Assembly: GCA_932521025.1 (NCBI GenBank)
Contig: OW051470.1
Location: forward strand, 1,846,501 to 1,910,500
Source of the DNA: Oscheius onirici
Lineage: Eukaryota > Nematoda > Chromadorea > Rhabditida > Rhabditidae
Length of the DNA stretch: 64,000 nt
Direction of reading: 5' to 3'
This document shows positions 1 through 14,412 of this stretch, in pieces. The notes below the pieces were generated by a model. It did no database searches. It was not told where the DNA came from and worked only from the letters and a program-made list of their open reading frames with translations. Position 1 is the first letter of the stretch. Each line of letters starts with the position of its first letter. The translations under genes and the position numbers were made by a program.

Positions 1-1315
1 TGGACCATGGAAATGCGAGCCTTGTAGAAAGCGGTGTGGGCCACTGAAAATAGGGGGTATGAGCATGCTAAAATAAGAAAACGAACCATCAATGTTGAGA
101 AGAGGCTTCCATCCGCTGGCGACGTGAGCAGAGCTGAAGAATCCCGTCCACATTTCCTTTCCACCTTCGAGGTCCAAAGCCAGGGCGCCGTCGATCCTAT
201 AAGAAAAATATACATTGAAGATTTTTTGACAAGTTATTCCTCGTCAAAAAAAAAAGCTTACGGTATGCGGTAGCAAGATGACTTCCAGGAGAAAAAGTTG
301 GCCGAATTAGGGATCAGAGGGCAGGTAAGGCTCTGACGACAGACGATATCCAAGATCTGGATCGGAGTCAGAACACGCTCGTCCAGATTCTTCGTCTTCG
401 TGCGGCACATGTCGACTAGAACCGGACCGACGAATTGGAGCGAGACGGCACACTTGGTCTTCTCACGAGCATCCTTGGCCAGGGGAACATCGACTTCGAG
501 ACGAAGAGAAGTACGGCCTTCGGGAAACTCGATGCGAGTCGTCGTGTAGAGCTGATGAGCTCCATCAAAGGCCAGGGCGAACTTGTTGACGAAGAGGGCA
601 CTCTCGGCAATGGCCTTCCAAAAGATGGAACGGCTTTCCTCCCTCTCGAGCTTCCTACTTCCCGGGTGTTGGATCTCCACGTGATACTGGCTGATCATCA
701 TGTTCTCAGAGCCCAGCTTGATCTCGAAGAAGTTTGTGCGGACGGGGATCTTACGACCCAATTCGCCAATTCCAGGACGAGCCGCAACCTCTCTCACATT
801 CATGCAAGCCAGCTCCTGAAAGATACGGAATTAGTCGAGAATAGGGAGGGGGCAACAGAACCGGACAGTATAGGCTACTGAACCTGGTATATCTACCATA
901 GGGAATTCAGAAGGAGACAAAGGATAGAATGTTCAAAAAAGCGGGGGGAATGAGGAACCAGATACTGAAGAGACATGACTTGAAAGAGAACTACAGATTA
1001 CTAGAATCAGAAAAAACGCGAGGTAGGCCACTGATGAGGCCTGGTAAACCAAGCAATGAGGAGGCAGAGACAAGAAGAAGATAAATAGGAACTAAAGGAG
1101 AACTACTGGGTAGGGACACTGCTAAGAGTCGAAAACAAACATACCTGGAGAACTTTGGGAGAGAGGTCTTTGGGCGATCCAGTGATGCGGGACGGAGAGG
1201 CACTAGAAGACGGAGACGATCGACGATTTCCACCAGAGCGAACATCGGCAGTGGCGACGCCAGAATCTTCGGATTCCTTGTCGGAGAGGGACATCTTTCC
1301 TTGAGCGATATCCAA
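1..1315 (-). CDS. Argonaute (5' part; runs off the window), CSR-1-like
   Basis: Argonaute small-RNA effector; the window holds the N-terminal third. Four exons join in phase: 1145-1315, 262-815, 87-196 and 1-43 (continuing beyond base 1). After a Ser-rich low-complexity start comes the ArgoN domain, with [20 protein letters not shown], then the linker/DUF1785 segment ([31 protein letters not shown]) and the start of the PAZ-proximal region ([15 protein letters not shown]). The wording of the DUF1785 part is closest, from memory, to the CSR-1/C04F12.1 branch of worm Argonautes rather than ALG-1/2. The PAZ and PIWI domains lie outside, so slicer competence cannot be judged. A second Met at 1294 is an alternative start. 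Confidence 0.88.
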
Positions 1316-1858
1316 TGAATGGCTTCTTGTTTTGTGTTTTGTGTTAGGGTAATTTGTGCTTTATAAAAGTTTTTTTTGGAACAAAACATGTAATTAGAGG
1401 AAGTTTTCTTTAGCTTTCAACAAAAACACAAAGTTTTCACAAAAGAGTTTGTAATTTGCCAGATATCCGATTAAAATCCTTCGTGTGGAAGCAAGTTTTC
1501 CGAAACGTCAACTTTTCGAAAAGACAAATCCTGTTTGGAACCGAACTCCCACGACACATTTGTACTCTTCCAGGGTGGTCCGAGCTCCGAAGAATTCGTG
1601 ATTTGTTTCTTTTCTGTCTTGACCGTCTGATAAGATCGTGATTTTTGAAGTGACGTGTGATAGGTGTGTGATACTTTGTGATAAGCCCGATGTACCTCAA
1701 AAGTTATTTTCACAGCAGTTTTCTGACATTTTGGTACAGGATCAATCTCTTGTCTTCCAAAAGCAGTCTGAAAGCAATCTGACGACTGATATCGATTTAT
1801 TCTCAGGTCTCGAAAAGCCAAGTTTAGTCTACTCTTTACTAAAGTTTGTTCATGTCTC
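1316..1858. other. Upstream region of the Argonaute gene, no gene seen
   Basis: AT-rich sequence with short overlapping open frames on both strands. None shows a recognisable domain or a convincing splice series. It probably holds the Argonaute promoter. Confidence 0.4.
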
Positions 1859-1896
1859 TTGCTTTCTTCACCGAAAATTCTAGAAATATATTTGAC

Positions 1897-2140
1897 AGCT
1901 ACCGAGACGTCCTCAACAGACTCGATTGACGACTACAGATGCCTCAAGTACGGAAGAATCACCAATTACCCGGGTTGGTCCAGCATCCAAGAGAATTTGG
2001 AAAAGATCTACAAAGACGTCAAACGCCGAGGTCTGATCATGAATCTTGAGGAGGCTGCTCTCCATGGAATCGACAAGAAGACTGGGAGCCAGCTCAAGCG
2101 GCATCAGGAAAAATGTTGGGGAAAACGGAAAAATGAATAA
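1897..2140 (+). CDS. Possible terminal exon of an unrecognised protein
   Basis: An open frame ending at a TAA at 2138-2140 follows a good acceptor (TATTTGACAG) near 1897. It encodes about 80 residues that are acidic at first and Lys/Arg-rich at the end (SIQENLEKIYKDVKRRGLI, KRHQEKCWGKRKNE). I do not recognise a family. The composition looks coding, but no upstream exon could be joined with confidence. It may be a gene fragment. Confidence 0.3.
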
Positions 2141-2155
2141 AAATGCTGTCATCAC

Positions 2156-4103
2156 AGAGTGGGTCTCTTGCCTGTCCTTTGCTAACTATTCTTTACAGCC
2201 TTCCCGAGTTCCCTGATCAAGACTTTTTCGTCTGAACTCGGTGGTGGAATTTCGTCTCGATCTCCCTGTGGTCCTCTTGCTCCTCATGTCGCTGATCCCT
2301 GTTAGCGGTGGCTTCGGAACGGAACGGAAGGTCAGAGTGGCATAGAAGAAAGACTACAACATCTACATCATGGGTCAAAACTTCGAACAATCCGAGAAGG
2401 ACGGAACAGCCATGATCAGAACTGCTTCAGGACATTGACGTTCTCCGAGGCAATTGAACTCGACATACCGTAGAGCGTTGTTGGGACAGCAGCCGTCACA
2501 GGTAAGACGCCGAGCCTCGTCTGGCGAGGTCGGTACAATGTTTACAAAGTCTACATGTTTTCAGAGCTGAGATGTAGATGGCGCGATGTGTCTGACGACC
2601 TTCTGCATCCTCCTTCACCATGGTCACCATGGCAGTCAAAGTAGATTCGCTACGTACTAAAGTCAAGGCTAGTATTGAACTTTAGAGCATGCAAGGTATG
2701 TTGATCTCCCTGATACATTTGCATCGTTGACAGAACCGTCTATTGCAAATGTGGGCAGGATTGCCCGGGGAACGCACATTATCTTCGTAGTAGTACTGGT
2801 TGCACTTTTTACAATACTTTGTTCTCTGACACCATTTCCACCACGTGGCCCTAAAAATCTCACAGATTCTTTGCTCTAGAACTATCCTAAATACCAGGAA
2901 CAGAAAAGAAGGGCAGAAAAACCAAGTTGTCGTCTCAAAAACACAACTTGTCAAGACTTGTCAACGTTTTTCTCGTTTTAAGTATGACTCGAAGAAACTA
3001 ATCAACGAAAGGCGCTTCTCTGGTAGCTCACTCGATCGTCAGATGCTCCGCTGTGCTCTCGTCTCCTCCACCAAAGCAGGTCAGGTGTTTCTACTTTTTT
3101 TTCCAAATTTTCTATCAAACTTTTGTCCTGTACTCTCAGTCACCTTCCCCTTTCACCGTGACTAGGATCTGGACTTGTCCCGAGCAACCCAGTTTCCGAA
3201 AATTCAGTCAGCCGATCGGGTTTCGGTTTGACTACTACGTCTAGCAATCGGGTATTGGCTGAAGAGTCGTCGAGTTGTTGAGGGGGTGGTGGCTGGGAGT
3301 TCTTTCAAAAAAGGTCAAAATTCGAGCTGAAAACTTCTGTAGATTCCTCTTGTCTCTTCATTTTCAGGTAGCAGCTACTGGGAGAAGACGTCTTCAAGGA
3401 AACCGTGTTGTTCCTCGATCGCGATCATTTTGTCAAAGTCGATGCTGGCCAAGACTGACTCTTAGCAAAGTTAATAACGTTTTCTTTCGGTAGTTTTATT
3501 CCCAAAAGTTTTGAAAGCTCAAAGACTGATGGTTTTGCCGGAAAGTCTGTCTCCCATCCCCAAATGTTATAGCGTAGCTAATCAACCATCGTTTTTTTCA
3601 GGTGGTTGATTCTGCAGAACTCGAGAGAGATGATGGAAGATTTGGGAGACGAGTAGGTCAAAAGTACTGTCGCTATGGAGCATTGCAACACTGATTGAGA
3701 GAGAAAGTCTGTTGACCAAAGGAAAAAACGTCCTGGACATCTGAAAAGCGTCTGTTGACTCCTGGAAGTCGGGATTTTCGAGCAAAGCTTCACACCCGTC
3801 TACGCCCTTTCGTCATCAAATTGATGACGAAAAGCTACCGTAGCATGATCATGGGAACTCTTTTGTAAAGAGAAAGATGAGCTACCGATTAGAATACTGT
3901 TTGGACAAGAGCTATAGTGCTGTGAAAAACTGTCGATGTTGAAGTCAGAGGAATGCATATTTGAAGACGGGTCATGCCCAATTGTTCTTCCTTTGTTTCT
4001 TCTGGAGGCGACTATACTTGCTTCGTCAAATGATCAAGAATTGAACACAACACCTAGTCGAGTCTTGTGACTACTATTCCTCTCAAAACCATATTTTCAG
4101 ACT
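2156..4103. other. Long stretch without a supported gene
   Basis: Only short frames. On the minus strand at 2682-2870 there is a Cys-rich stretch (CKKCNQYYYED, then HICNRRFCQRCKC) that looks like part of a zinc-binding domain, possibly a remnant of a transposon-encoded or other protein. A minus-strand frame at 3590-3785 has plausible composition but no recognisable domain. I see nothing else that is specific. Confidence 0.35.
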
Positions 4104-4111
4104 ACTAGGGG

Positions 4112-4398
4112 TAGGCATGGGAGCGGGCCGGGCCTTAAAATCTCGGCCCGCGGGAAAATTTTTAGAAAAAAGGGGTGTTTTTTTTACCAAAATGTGCATT
4201 TTCTCATCATTTTTAGTGAAAAAGGCCAGCAAATTATAACAATATCACTATTCATCTATTTAGTTCTAAAATACGCTAAAATGCACTGTAATATAACCAG
4301 CTTCATTTTTGGTCTGATCCCGGTCCGATGGCCAAGTCTGGGAAGCAGGCCCTGGTGGGCCGGCTCTGAAATCTCGGCCCGGCCCGTTCCCATGCCTA
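4112..4398. mobile_element. Non-autonomous hAT-type MITE, 287 bp
   Basis: The ends are inverted repeats: TAGGCATGGGAGCGGGCCGG on the left, and the reverse complement of the right end reads TAGGCATGGGAACGGGCCGG. It is flanked by a perfect 8-bp target duplication ACTAGGGG (4104-4111 and 4399-4406). An 8-bp duplication is the hallmark of hAT transposition. It has no coding capacity. Confidence 0.85.
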
Positions 4399-4592
4399 AC
4401 TAGGGGCGAGTACAAAGACTTGAAAACACAGGCTTCATTCGGGCAACGAAAAAGACAGAAGCAAACAAGGGAAAATTGCCACAATAGGGGAAAGTAGCAA
4501 CCATCTGTATGTGGGATAAATTATAATAAAAAATCACAATAGATGAAATTAGGGGGATCAAAAGGAGGGGGAATAAACTTGGGAGCATCTTC

Positions 4593-7909
<3,317 letters not shown>

Positions 7910-7952
7910 CTAGGATAATCGAAACTGAAATTAGTAACTATTTGTCGATAAC

Positions 7953-8402
<450 letters not shown>

Positions 8403-9165
8403 GAGACAGCTGCTGGGATTTGTTTACGAAATTTGGAGCAGCGACGAAATGACAGTTAAATCGACGTAAACAAGCTCGATTATGACGTAATTTCAGCATT
8501 TTGCAATTGTTTTTCAGAGGGAAATGCTTCTAAAGGATTGAAAAAATATCTACAACGAAGTAAATAAAAAGGGTAAAAGCTTGAAAATCTTTGACGGATC
8601 GGAGTTTTTAAAAACAAATTCAACTTTTGGCTGCGTAATTTTGGTTGAGTATCCAACGTTTGCATGTTATGCGGGTCTCACAGCGAACTTTATAAAGGCC
8701 CAAAATTCTCCGTAAAAATTGAAAGGACTATACTAATCGATCTGTGAACGTAAAATACATGCAATTTTGGACACTGACGCGTACTTTCTGACCAATAAGA
8801 TACAAGAGCGGTAAAAAACACTAACCGTGGGCAGGATCCGTCTTCCAATTTGCATTCCCTGACTTCGACTCTGACGGTTTTCACAATTCTATAGCTCCCT
8901 TGTCCAGATGGGTTATCCAATCGGTGACTCTTCCACTCTCGACTTTTTCACGCACAGACGTAGCAGTTTCCAATGTCTCGCTGCGTTAGTTCCTCGAAAG
9001 ACGTTTCTTTTGGGTGTCGATAAGTGAAATTTCGCATAAAAATCCGGCAAAAAAACGCCGTTGGTGAGAGTATAGGCTAAAGAACTGCGACTATCTCTCG
9101 ATCTCCAAAGCCTCCAAAAAACCAAAAGTGTATTCCTCTATATTCAACAACAGTAGAGAATTCTT
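8403..9165. other. Gap with one weak exon candidate
   Basis: Between the microsatellite and the next gene. On the minus strand at about 8825-8910 a frame reads ...YRIVKTVRVEVRECKLEDG, then SCP, and ends at a plausible donor. It could be an exon of a cysteine-containing secreted protein, but no start or flanking exons could be fixed. Otherwise nothing is seen. Confidence 0.3.
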
Positions 9166-10692
9166 CTAAAAGTCGGGCTCTTCGTACTGGCGTGCATCAG
9201 CAATCTGATGGAGCTTGAATAGCAGCATACTGCGGTGCTTGTTCAGGTAGTCGCCTCGACACTTTTCCGGCCACGGACCATAGACCGGAGTGTGGGCTCG
9301 GAAGCAAGGCATGCTCGGCTGGTAGTTCATCGTCACATTGTTCAGAGTGTAGGGATTGGCAGCCGCGTGCTCCCAATTTACGTAGATGTGCGTCTGGTGC
9401 GACTCGAAGAAGACGTACTCGCCGGCTTCCTCACAGTCCGTCTGGCGACCGTTCCAGTACGTGTTGCGCGTAACCTGTAAAATGAAGAGTTACTGTGTAC
9501 CAATGAGAATTCACAGCTGCCGGCCACTAGGTTTTTCTAGAAAACCAGCGGTAATACTATAGCAGGCACCCCCCTCCATTCAAATATTTTGGCGCGCAAG
9601 CCATAACTTGCCTAAATTCGGGTTTTTCATCATTTTACCAGTATTATTTAGTGTTCTAGCTGCTTTTATCGAACTCAGCATCAAAAACTACCCTTAGGGC
9701 GAGTGTGTAATCGAATAAATTTGTGAAAAATCTGGAGAAACTCTCGGGGATGCATTACGTGAGCGATGTTGCTTTTTTCTGAAGTATTTCGCCTAATTTT
9801 TCAAGTATTTCGGCATCCTGGGGGTTATATTTGACGCCGAGTTCGATAAACACATCTAGAACGTGAAAAAATAACGGAAAAGTGGTGAAAATCCCGATTT
9901 CACTCATTGCGCGCCAAAATATTTGAAGGGAGGGGGGTGCCTGCTATAGTATTACCACAAATTTCAGAAAAGACGTCAGATCAGTTCAAGGATTCGGAGT
10001 TTTGGGAGAAATGGTAATGTTATCGTAAAGTATCATATTGCAGGATCTAGGCATAGTCATCGGACCCGTGCCAGAAGTGCGAATTTTTGGGGGAACCATG
10101 AAAACTTGGCACCCAATTTGAACATATGCCACGCCGAGCTTATGTTCGAAATGGGTGCCAAGTTTTTTTTAGATAAAGTAGTCTTCCAACGAAAATGCAC
10201 CTTGCTGCCACGGTCTCGGTCAACACTGACACGGGCCAGGTGCCCATGCCGAGCAGGATCTATAGAATAACAGGACTTATCGCTGCGACTGTGAGCTCGA
10301 AGCAGAAGGCCACAAAAACTGGAATGTCTCGAATTCAGGGTAACGGCAGGCCTGAGCATTTATCGACAAGAACACAAGTAGATCGACTACAAACTCCGGC
10401 TGTTTCTTTGTTTACACTCCAAACGTCAAGTAAAGTCTACTCCCCTTCCTCACCAGAACCATCCCAAGCTTTGACTAGAGAATCTCGCAAGCCGGTAGAC
10501 TCTACCCCTTTTCTTCTCTAGACGCTCCATTCAAAACAACTAACCTTCATGTTTGGGAAGACGACGTAGTGGATGTGGGTGTTCCTCTCGGCCATCGGCT
10601 GACGGAACGGCTCCAATGGCATCGGGGCGACGTTGTTGTAGTAGAAGTCCATCGAGACGGCAGTCCAGAGGCGAAGCAAACGATTCAAATAT
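9166..10692 (-). CDS. C-terminal part of an unrecognised conserved protein
   Basis: Two exons join in phase: one ending at 10545 (start uncertain, about 10692) and 9166-9474 with the stop at 9166-9168. Together they give about 150 residues rich in aromatic residues, with Cys at scattered positions (RQTDCEEAGEYVFFESHQTH, PSMPCFRAHTPVYGPWPEKC) and N-x-T sites such as NNVT. Codon choice and splice sites look like a real gene, but I do not recognise the family. The first visible part (WIEYLNRLLRLWTAV) could be the end of a membrane segment. The 5' end runs into the duplicated ORC4 fragment at 10.8 kb, so the gene may be 5'-truncated. Its 1.06-kb intron holds a MITE and a hairpin. Confidence 0.55.
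9550..9956. mobile_element. MITE, GGTAATACT family, copy 1 (407 bp)
   Basis: Inverted repeats start GGTAATACTATAGCAGGCAC and run through CCCCCTCC and TTCAAATATTTTGGCGCGC. The inner part is also partly self-complementary (CGAACTC.../...GAGTTCG). The same family occurs at 40836-41236. Flanking 8-mers do not match here, so the target duplication has decayed. Confidence 0.8.
10097..10167. repeat. 71-bp hairpin
   Basis: Arms AAAACTTGGCACCCAATTTG and the reverse complement of CGAAATGGGTGCCAAGTTTT flank a short loop. It may be a tiny MITE. No target duplication is visible. Confidence 0.6.
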
Positions 10693-10815
10693 TCTATCCA
10701 TCTTTTAAAAACTTTTCTATTAAAATATTCTATAAAGTTTCTTTAAAGTTTTTCTTTACAAAACAAAACTTTTGTATAAGCAACTCGTTGAATATTGTTT
10801 AAAAAAAATTACCTT

Positions 10816-11000
10816 CCTTTGGAAAGATAGTTTATTGAGACCGGTAAAACACAAAGTGGTAGTTTAAAAAAAGAAATTTTTAGTTGGTCGGAAACGTCTT
10901 GCACCAGTACTCGATGCTTGAGGGGATGTTTTGAGATTTGATGGCCTCCGAAAGAACCGAGTTGTCGGCGTGGAGAGATACTTGTCTGGAAATTAGTGAT
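10816..11000 (-). pseudogene. Duplicated copy of the last ORC4 exon
   Basis: This segment matches 14345-14545 (3' end of ORC4) across the 3' flank (TTATTGAGACCGGTAAAACA in both), the terminal exon and part of the preceding intron. The copied frame reads QVSLHADNSVLSEAIKSQNI and then IEYWCKTFPTN before its stop at 10880-10882, against RVSLHADNYVLSEAIKSRNI in the true gene. No other ORC4 exon lies nearby, so it is a stranded 3' fragment about 3.5 kb from its source. Confidence 0.85.
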
Positions 11001-11009
11001 TAGAAAAAG

Positions 11010-11075
11010 CTCACAGCCGAAAAATAGAAATCCTCGTCTTCGACCGTCTCGATGGCACTCCGATATCTGGGAGCA
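11010..11075 (-). pseudogene. Exon-like fragment resembling the 11.3-11.7 kb broken gene
   Basis: The minus strand reads YRSAIETVEDEDFYFSAV just upstream of the copied ORC4 exon. The plus strand at 11508-11550 encodes the similar RAIKIDDDFYFFAV, so the two look like diverged pieces of one gene that have been rearranged. The function is unknown. Confidence 0.35.
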
Positions 11076-11304
11076 ATTTAAAATGGATTTAAAAGTTTGT
11101 TTGTTTTTTATTTAAAAGTTCTTGAAGCCGCACCGTCTTCTCATCAGCCTCTCTGAAAATATCTCCGGAACTCTTCGCATTTCCCATATTCTCAACAATA
11201 CATTGCCGATCACGAAACAACGAAAAATAACGAAAAGTCTCGACGGAAGTCAAGTGCAAGCAAAATGTTGGCAGATTCCGACTCAGGGTTGCTTTCTACT
11301 ACAG

Positions 11305-11705
11305 CACGAGGTATGAGGATGATCACTTCTTCTACATTCATGTGGCTCCGAAGCACAAAAAGAAAAAGGATGGACTGTACCAGTCGAAGAAGATGAAGGC
11401 CCACGACTGACTATCGTCTCTGTTCCCGCAGAAGAACATCGTCCCGGTTCTGTCTGCCGACCACTACAAGAGGAGACGGAGTACGACGAGCCCTTCTTCT
11501 CCTGGCCTGCCGTGCCATCAAGATCGACGACGACTTCTACTTCTTTGCTGTAACTGAGGAGGCTCTCCGCCGTGCCATCGCAGTCATCGAGGAGCAGCCG
11601 GCGCCCCTCACTGTACAAACTACTAACGTTCCTTCTCGTCAGCAGCGTGCGCTGGAACTGCACTACGAAAGGATTCGCAAGGGCCGCGAAGTAAACAAGA
11701 AATAG
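11305..11705 (+). pseudogene. Broken gene fragment of unknown family
   Basis: Three consecutive plus-strand frames look coding but do not connect. The first is YEDDHFFYIHVAPKHKKKKD, followed by an in-frame TGA. A shifted frame reads EETEYDEPFFSW. A third reads RAIKIDDDFYFFAVTEEALR and continues to ERIRKGREVNKK and a TAG at 11703-11705. One stop and two frameshifts make it a pseudogene unless the assembly is wrong. I do not recognise the family. Confidence 0.55.
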
Positions 11706-11755
11706 TATAGTAGATAGTAATAAAAAAATTTCGAAAAAAAAACAGAAACATCCGA

Positions 11756-11812
11756 AGGACTGCGGAAGTTTCTGCAGCTCTCGAATGGTCTGGAGTGTTG
11801 TCTCGGTAAATT
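11756..11812 (-). pseudogene. 55-bp fragment of the TatD nuclease exon
   Basis: On the minus strand this matches TatD exon 2 at about 43640-43694. The shared core ACTCCAGACCATTCGAGAGC is exact, and about six mismatches occur over 55 bp. The rest of TatD is absent, so a small gene piece was copied about 32 kb away. Confidence 0.75.
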
Positions 11813-12264
11813 CGATGCTCTCTCACTCTGACTACCATTCGCAAGAGTCAAACTTGTCCTGAATTGTCATGTGTTCAGGTGTCTGCAAGTCTCTGTTGCA
11901 TTTTTTTTTCGCTGTCATTGTCACTGCCGAGTCCTGAGGTTTTAGTCCGCTCCTCCTGCATTTTCCAGCTTTGTCCCAGTGAGCAAAGTTGTAGCCCTGA
12001 TCACGCTCTACAACTTTGCAGAACATTGTGAAGCGTAAAAATGCTGTTATCACTACGAAAAATGACTTTTGCCTTGATTTACAAGTTTTTGCTTAGAATC
12101 ATTTTTTCATAATGATAAAAGCATTTTCAAGCTTCGCAATGCTCTGCAAAGTTTTTTTTTTTCGAAAGTGCCAAAAAACCCGAAAATCGAAAGTCTGAAT
12201 TTAAAAAAAAAAAAATTATTTTAACAAACATAACAACAAAACAATTCAGATATCTAATGACAAT
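11813..12264. other. Gap with one short hairpin
   Basis: AT-rich. It holds a small hairpin at 11983-12019 with arms GCAAAGTTGTAG/CTACAACTTTGC (a family seen elsewhere in the window) and long A/T runs. No gene is seen. Confidence 0.5.
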
Positions 12265-13060
12265 TTAAGTTTCAAAAAGAAGTTTCTCTAAATTTGAGTG
12301 AGTCATCGCCTTCCTAAGATCGCTTAAGATGTATCCAGCGACCGAAAACGTTCTTTCACTTTCACAAGAAGTCGCAGAAGCAGAGAGATATTTGGTGGCC
12401 GCTTCCTTGAGGATGGGAAACCTTGCGTAATTACTTGAATCGCTCCAATACTTGGAGACATCCGTATTTATGTCAGCCTTCTGTGTGTAGAATTCCTCAA
12501 ACTCCTAAATAAGACTCAAATATACACTTCGAAAAAAAAACTCACGACGATCATTTTTGTTTCCGTGTCAAGGAGTGGCTGTGGCGTAACCGGACGTGCT
12601 GATGAAGTTGATGTGAGAAACTCGGTGAACATATCGGAGACTTGATTTTCATCGTGTATCTCAGCTTCTTCTAAGTTGTTCTCTATCGATGAAGATTCCG
12701 GCTCCAAAACGGTGTGAAGATCTTATTCAATGACATTGAAAAGCCGTTTCTAAAATGAAATCGTTTGGATAGACCGGGGTATTTGCTTCGTATTCCTTCA
12801 TCTTCTTGTCGAAAATCCTTATAAAATTCTCCCGAACGTTGTCGATTTCTAGGAATTGCCTAATAGAAAAGAATGCAGCTTACCTGTAATCGACGTTGAC
12901 GTTCCCTCGTACTTCTTCACAATAGCCTTCCAAAGGGGTATAACGACACTCAAGCTAGCCCAATCCCGGCTTTGAACTTTTTTCACAACATCATTTAATG
13001 GCTCCAAAAATCGGTACAGGCGGCTGATTGCTGCCCAGTCACAAGCAGACAATTGTGGAT
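12265..13060 (-). pseudogene. hAT transposase remnant (C-terminal domain)
   Basis: The C-terminal exon 12265-12504 encodes the hAT dimerisation motif: YLSASATSCESERTFSVAG, then SDLRKAM, ending LLFET and a stop. It joins in phase to an upstream exon ending at 12548 (acidic, ...LLDTETKMIV). A further frame at 12849-13052 (SRLYRFLEPLNDVVKKVQS...) fits the middle of a hAT transposase. The catalytic N-terminal parts and element ends were not found, so it is probably a dead autonomous copy that could once have mobilised the hAT MITEs nearby. Confidence 0.75.
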
Positions 13061-13126
13061 AGGCTGGGTGATCGTTATAAGATCACAAAAATTGAACAAG
13101 AAATCTACAAGAAAAACGAAGTTTTT

Positions 13127-13383
13127 GGGTTAGGGACTTTTCTTAGAAAAATTACAGTTTTCGTGTCGAGACCCATCTGCTCAAATCCTATTTCTGCATT
13201 TTTCAGCGTGTTCCACTCATTTTCTTAACTTTTAGTTATGTTCAATCGACTCAGCGTGAAAAACTACACCAGCAACGTATGACGAAGCGTCAAAAATGTA
13301 CAAAAACAGCCGAAAAATTGGTTCACGAAAAATTCGTTTTAGAATATTCTAGAACAATTTTTTCTAAGAAACGTCCCTAACCC
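13127..13383. mobile_element. MITE, GGGTTAGGGAC family, copy 1 (257 bp)
   Basis: Inverted ends GGGTTAGGGACTTTTCTTAG and the reverse complement of TCTAAGAAACGTCCCTAACC. Flanks are AAGTTTTT on the left and AAGTTTTC on the right, an imperfect 8-bp target duplication. A second copy sits at 54240-54495. Confidence 0.8.
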
Positions 13384-13539
13384 AAGTTTTCCGATTTTGG
13401 AATTGCGGACTACAGTAACCTACCGCGAGGGCCCCGCGGTGATCAGGGGTCGGCTAAAACCGGCCTGACCTGGTATCGCTGTTCTGATAAGAAGTTAATT
13501 GTTGTCTAGGCTCGTTTCGTTTGGCCTGTGGAGGTTGCT

Positions 13540-14005
13540 GAAAATGGAACCAGCCCGTCGTCTTTGTGGCCGGTGCCGTTCTTCCGTTCGGGGACAAGCA
13601 GTCATTGCTCTGACGGGGTCTGGCATCCGGATCACTTCGTCAGTTCGGATTGTTCGGCTCCTCTTCAACGCTACAAGGTAATTCTACTCTAACCATTTTC
13701 CCAATTCTTTCTCCTAGGTTCGCGACGGAAAAGCTTACTGCCTGCCATGTTTCGCCAACAAGTTCCTCCCGAAGTGTGCCGGCTGTGTCCAAGTTATCAC
13801 GGACTTGCCTCGTCTTCGCGCCCTTGGCGGTGATTGGCACCCCACCTGCTTCACCTGCACCGGCTGCAACGAACATCTGGAGAACGGCGAGTACTACCTG
13901 GTGGACGGCAAGCCGTATGACGTCGATTGTCACTGGAAAGCCAAATTTATAAAGCGTGATCGTCTCAATTCGAGCGTCTCTTTGTTGAGTTCTCGTCTCG
14001 GCTAA
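13540..14005 (+). pseudogene. LIM-domain pseudogene
   Basis: Two exon-like blocks separated by a normal-looking intron (about 13677-13718) encode two LIM zinc fingers. The first is CGRCRSSVRGQAVIAL, then a frame change, then WHPDHFVSSDC. The second begins CLPCFANKFLPKCAGC, with GDWHPTCFTCTGC and a final DVDCHWKAKF. The first LIM domain has a frameshift before WHPDHF and a Ser where a zinc-binding Cys is expected (VSSDC), which argues for a decayed copy. LIM proteins of this kind serve muscle and adhesion sites in worms, but I cannot assign the parent. Confidence 0.7.
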
Positions 14006-14412
14006 CATCTCAAAACTTGTCTCTACTCCATGACTACCGGGCGTCATTGCCTAGTGGCTCTGACTTGCCAGAAAACTGCGGCAAATGAGTCCGCAGCAGC
14101 AACCTTGAAGGGACTCTTCCTCGTCTTTCTTCTGGAAATCACTACTCTTTATGCGCATGCCGAGCGGACTCGGAAAGTGTGTATGTAAAATAATTAAAAA
14201 AACACGTCCGAACAAGAAGTGTTTGGCGACTTCCACCTGGAGCTAGACGCCAATAACGTCTTTGAGATACATTCGTTCGCCTGGCCCATGCTGAAGTGCT
14301 CTGTTGATTCCGGTTTGGCAATTTCTTGAATATTGTTAGGAAAGTGACTTGCCGCGGAAAGAGATCGTTTATTGAGACCGGTAAAACACAGAGTGGCAAG
14401 TTTCAAAAGCGG

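Noticed and set aside
2682-2954. Cys-rich minus-strand frame as a zinc-finger gene
   Set aside because: Short, no acceptor or partner exon, and no family recognised; kept only as a note in the gap entry.
13640-14047. Minus-strand open frame across the LIM sequence
   Set aside because: Antisense shadow; the plus strand encodes clear LIM zinc-binding motifs.
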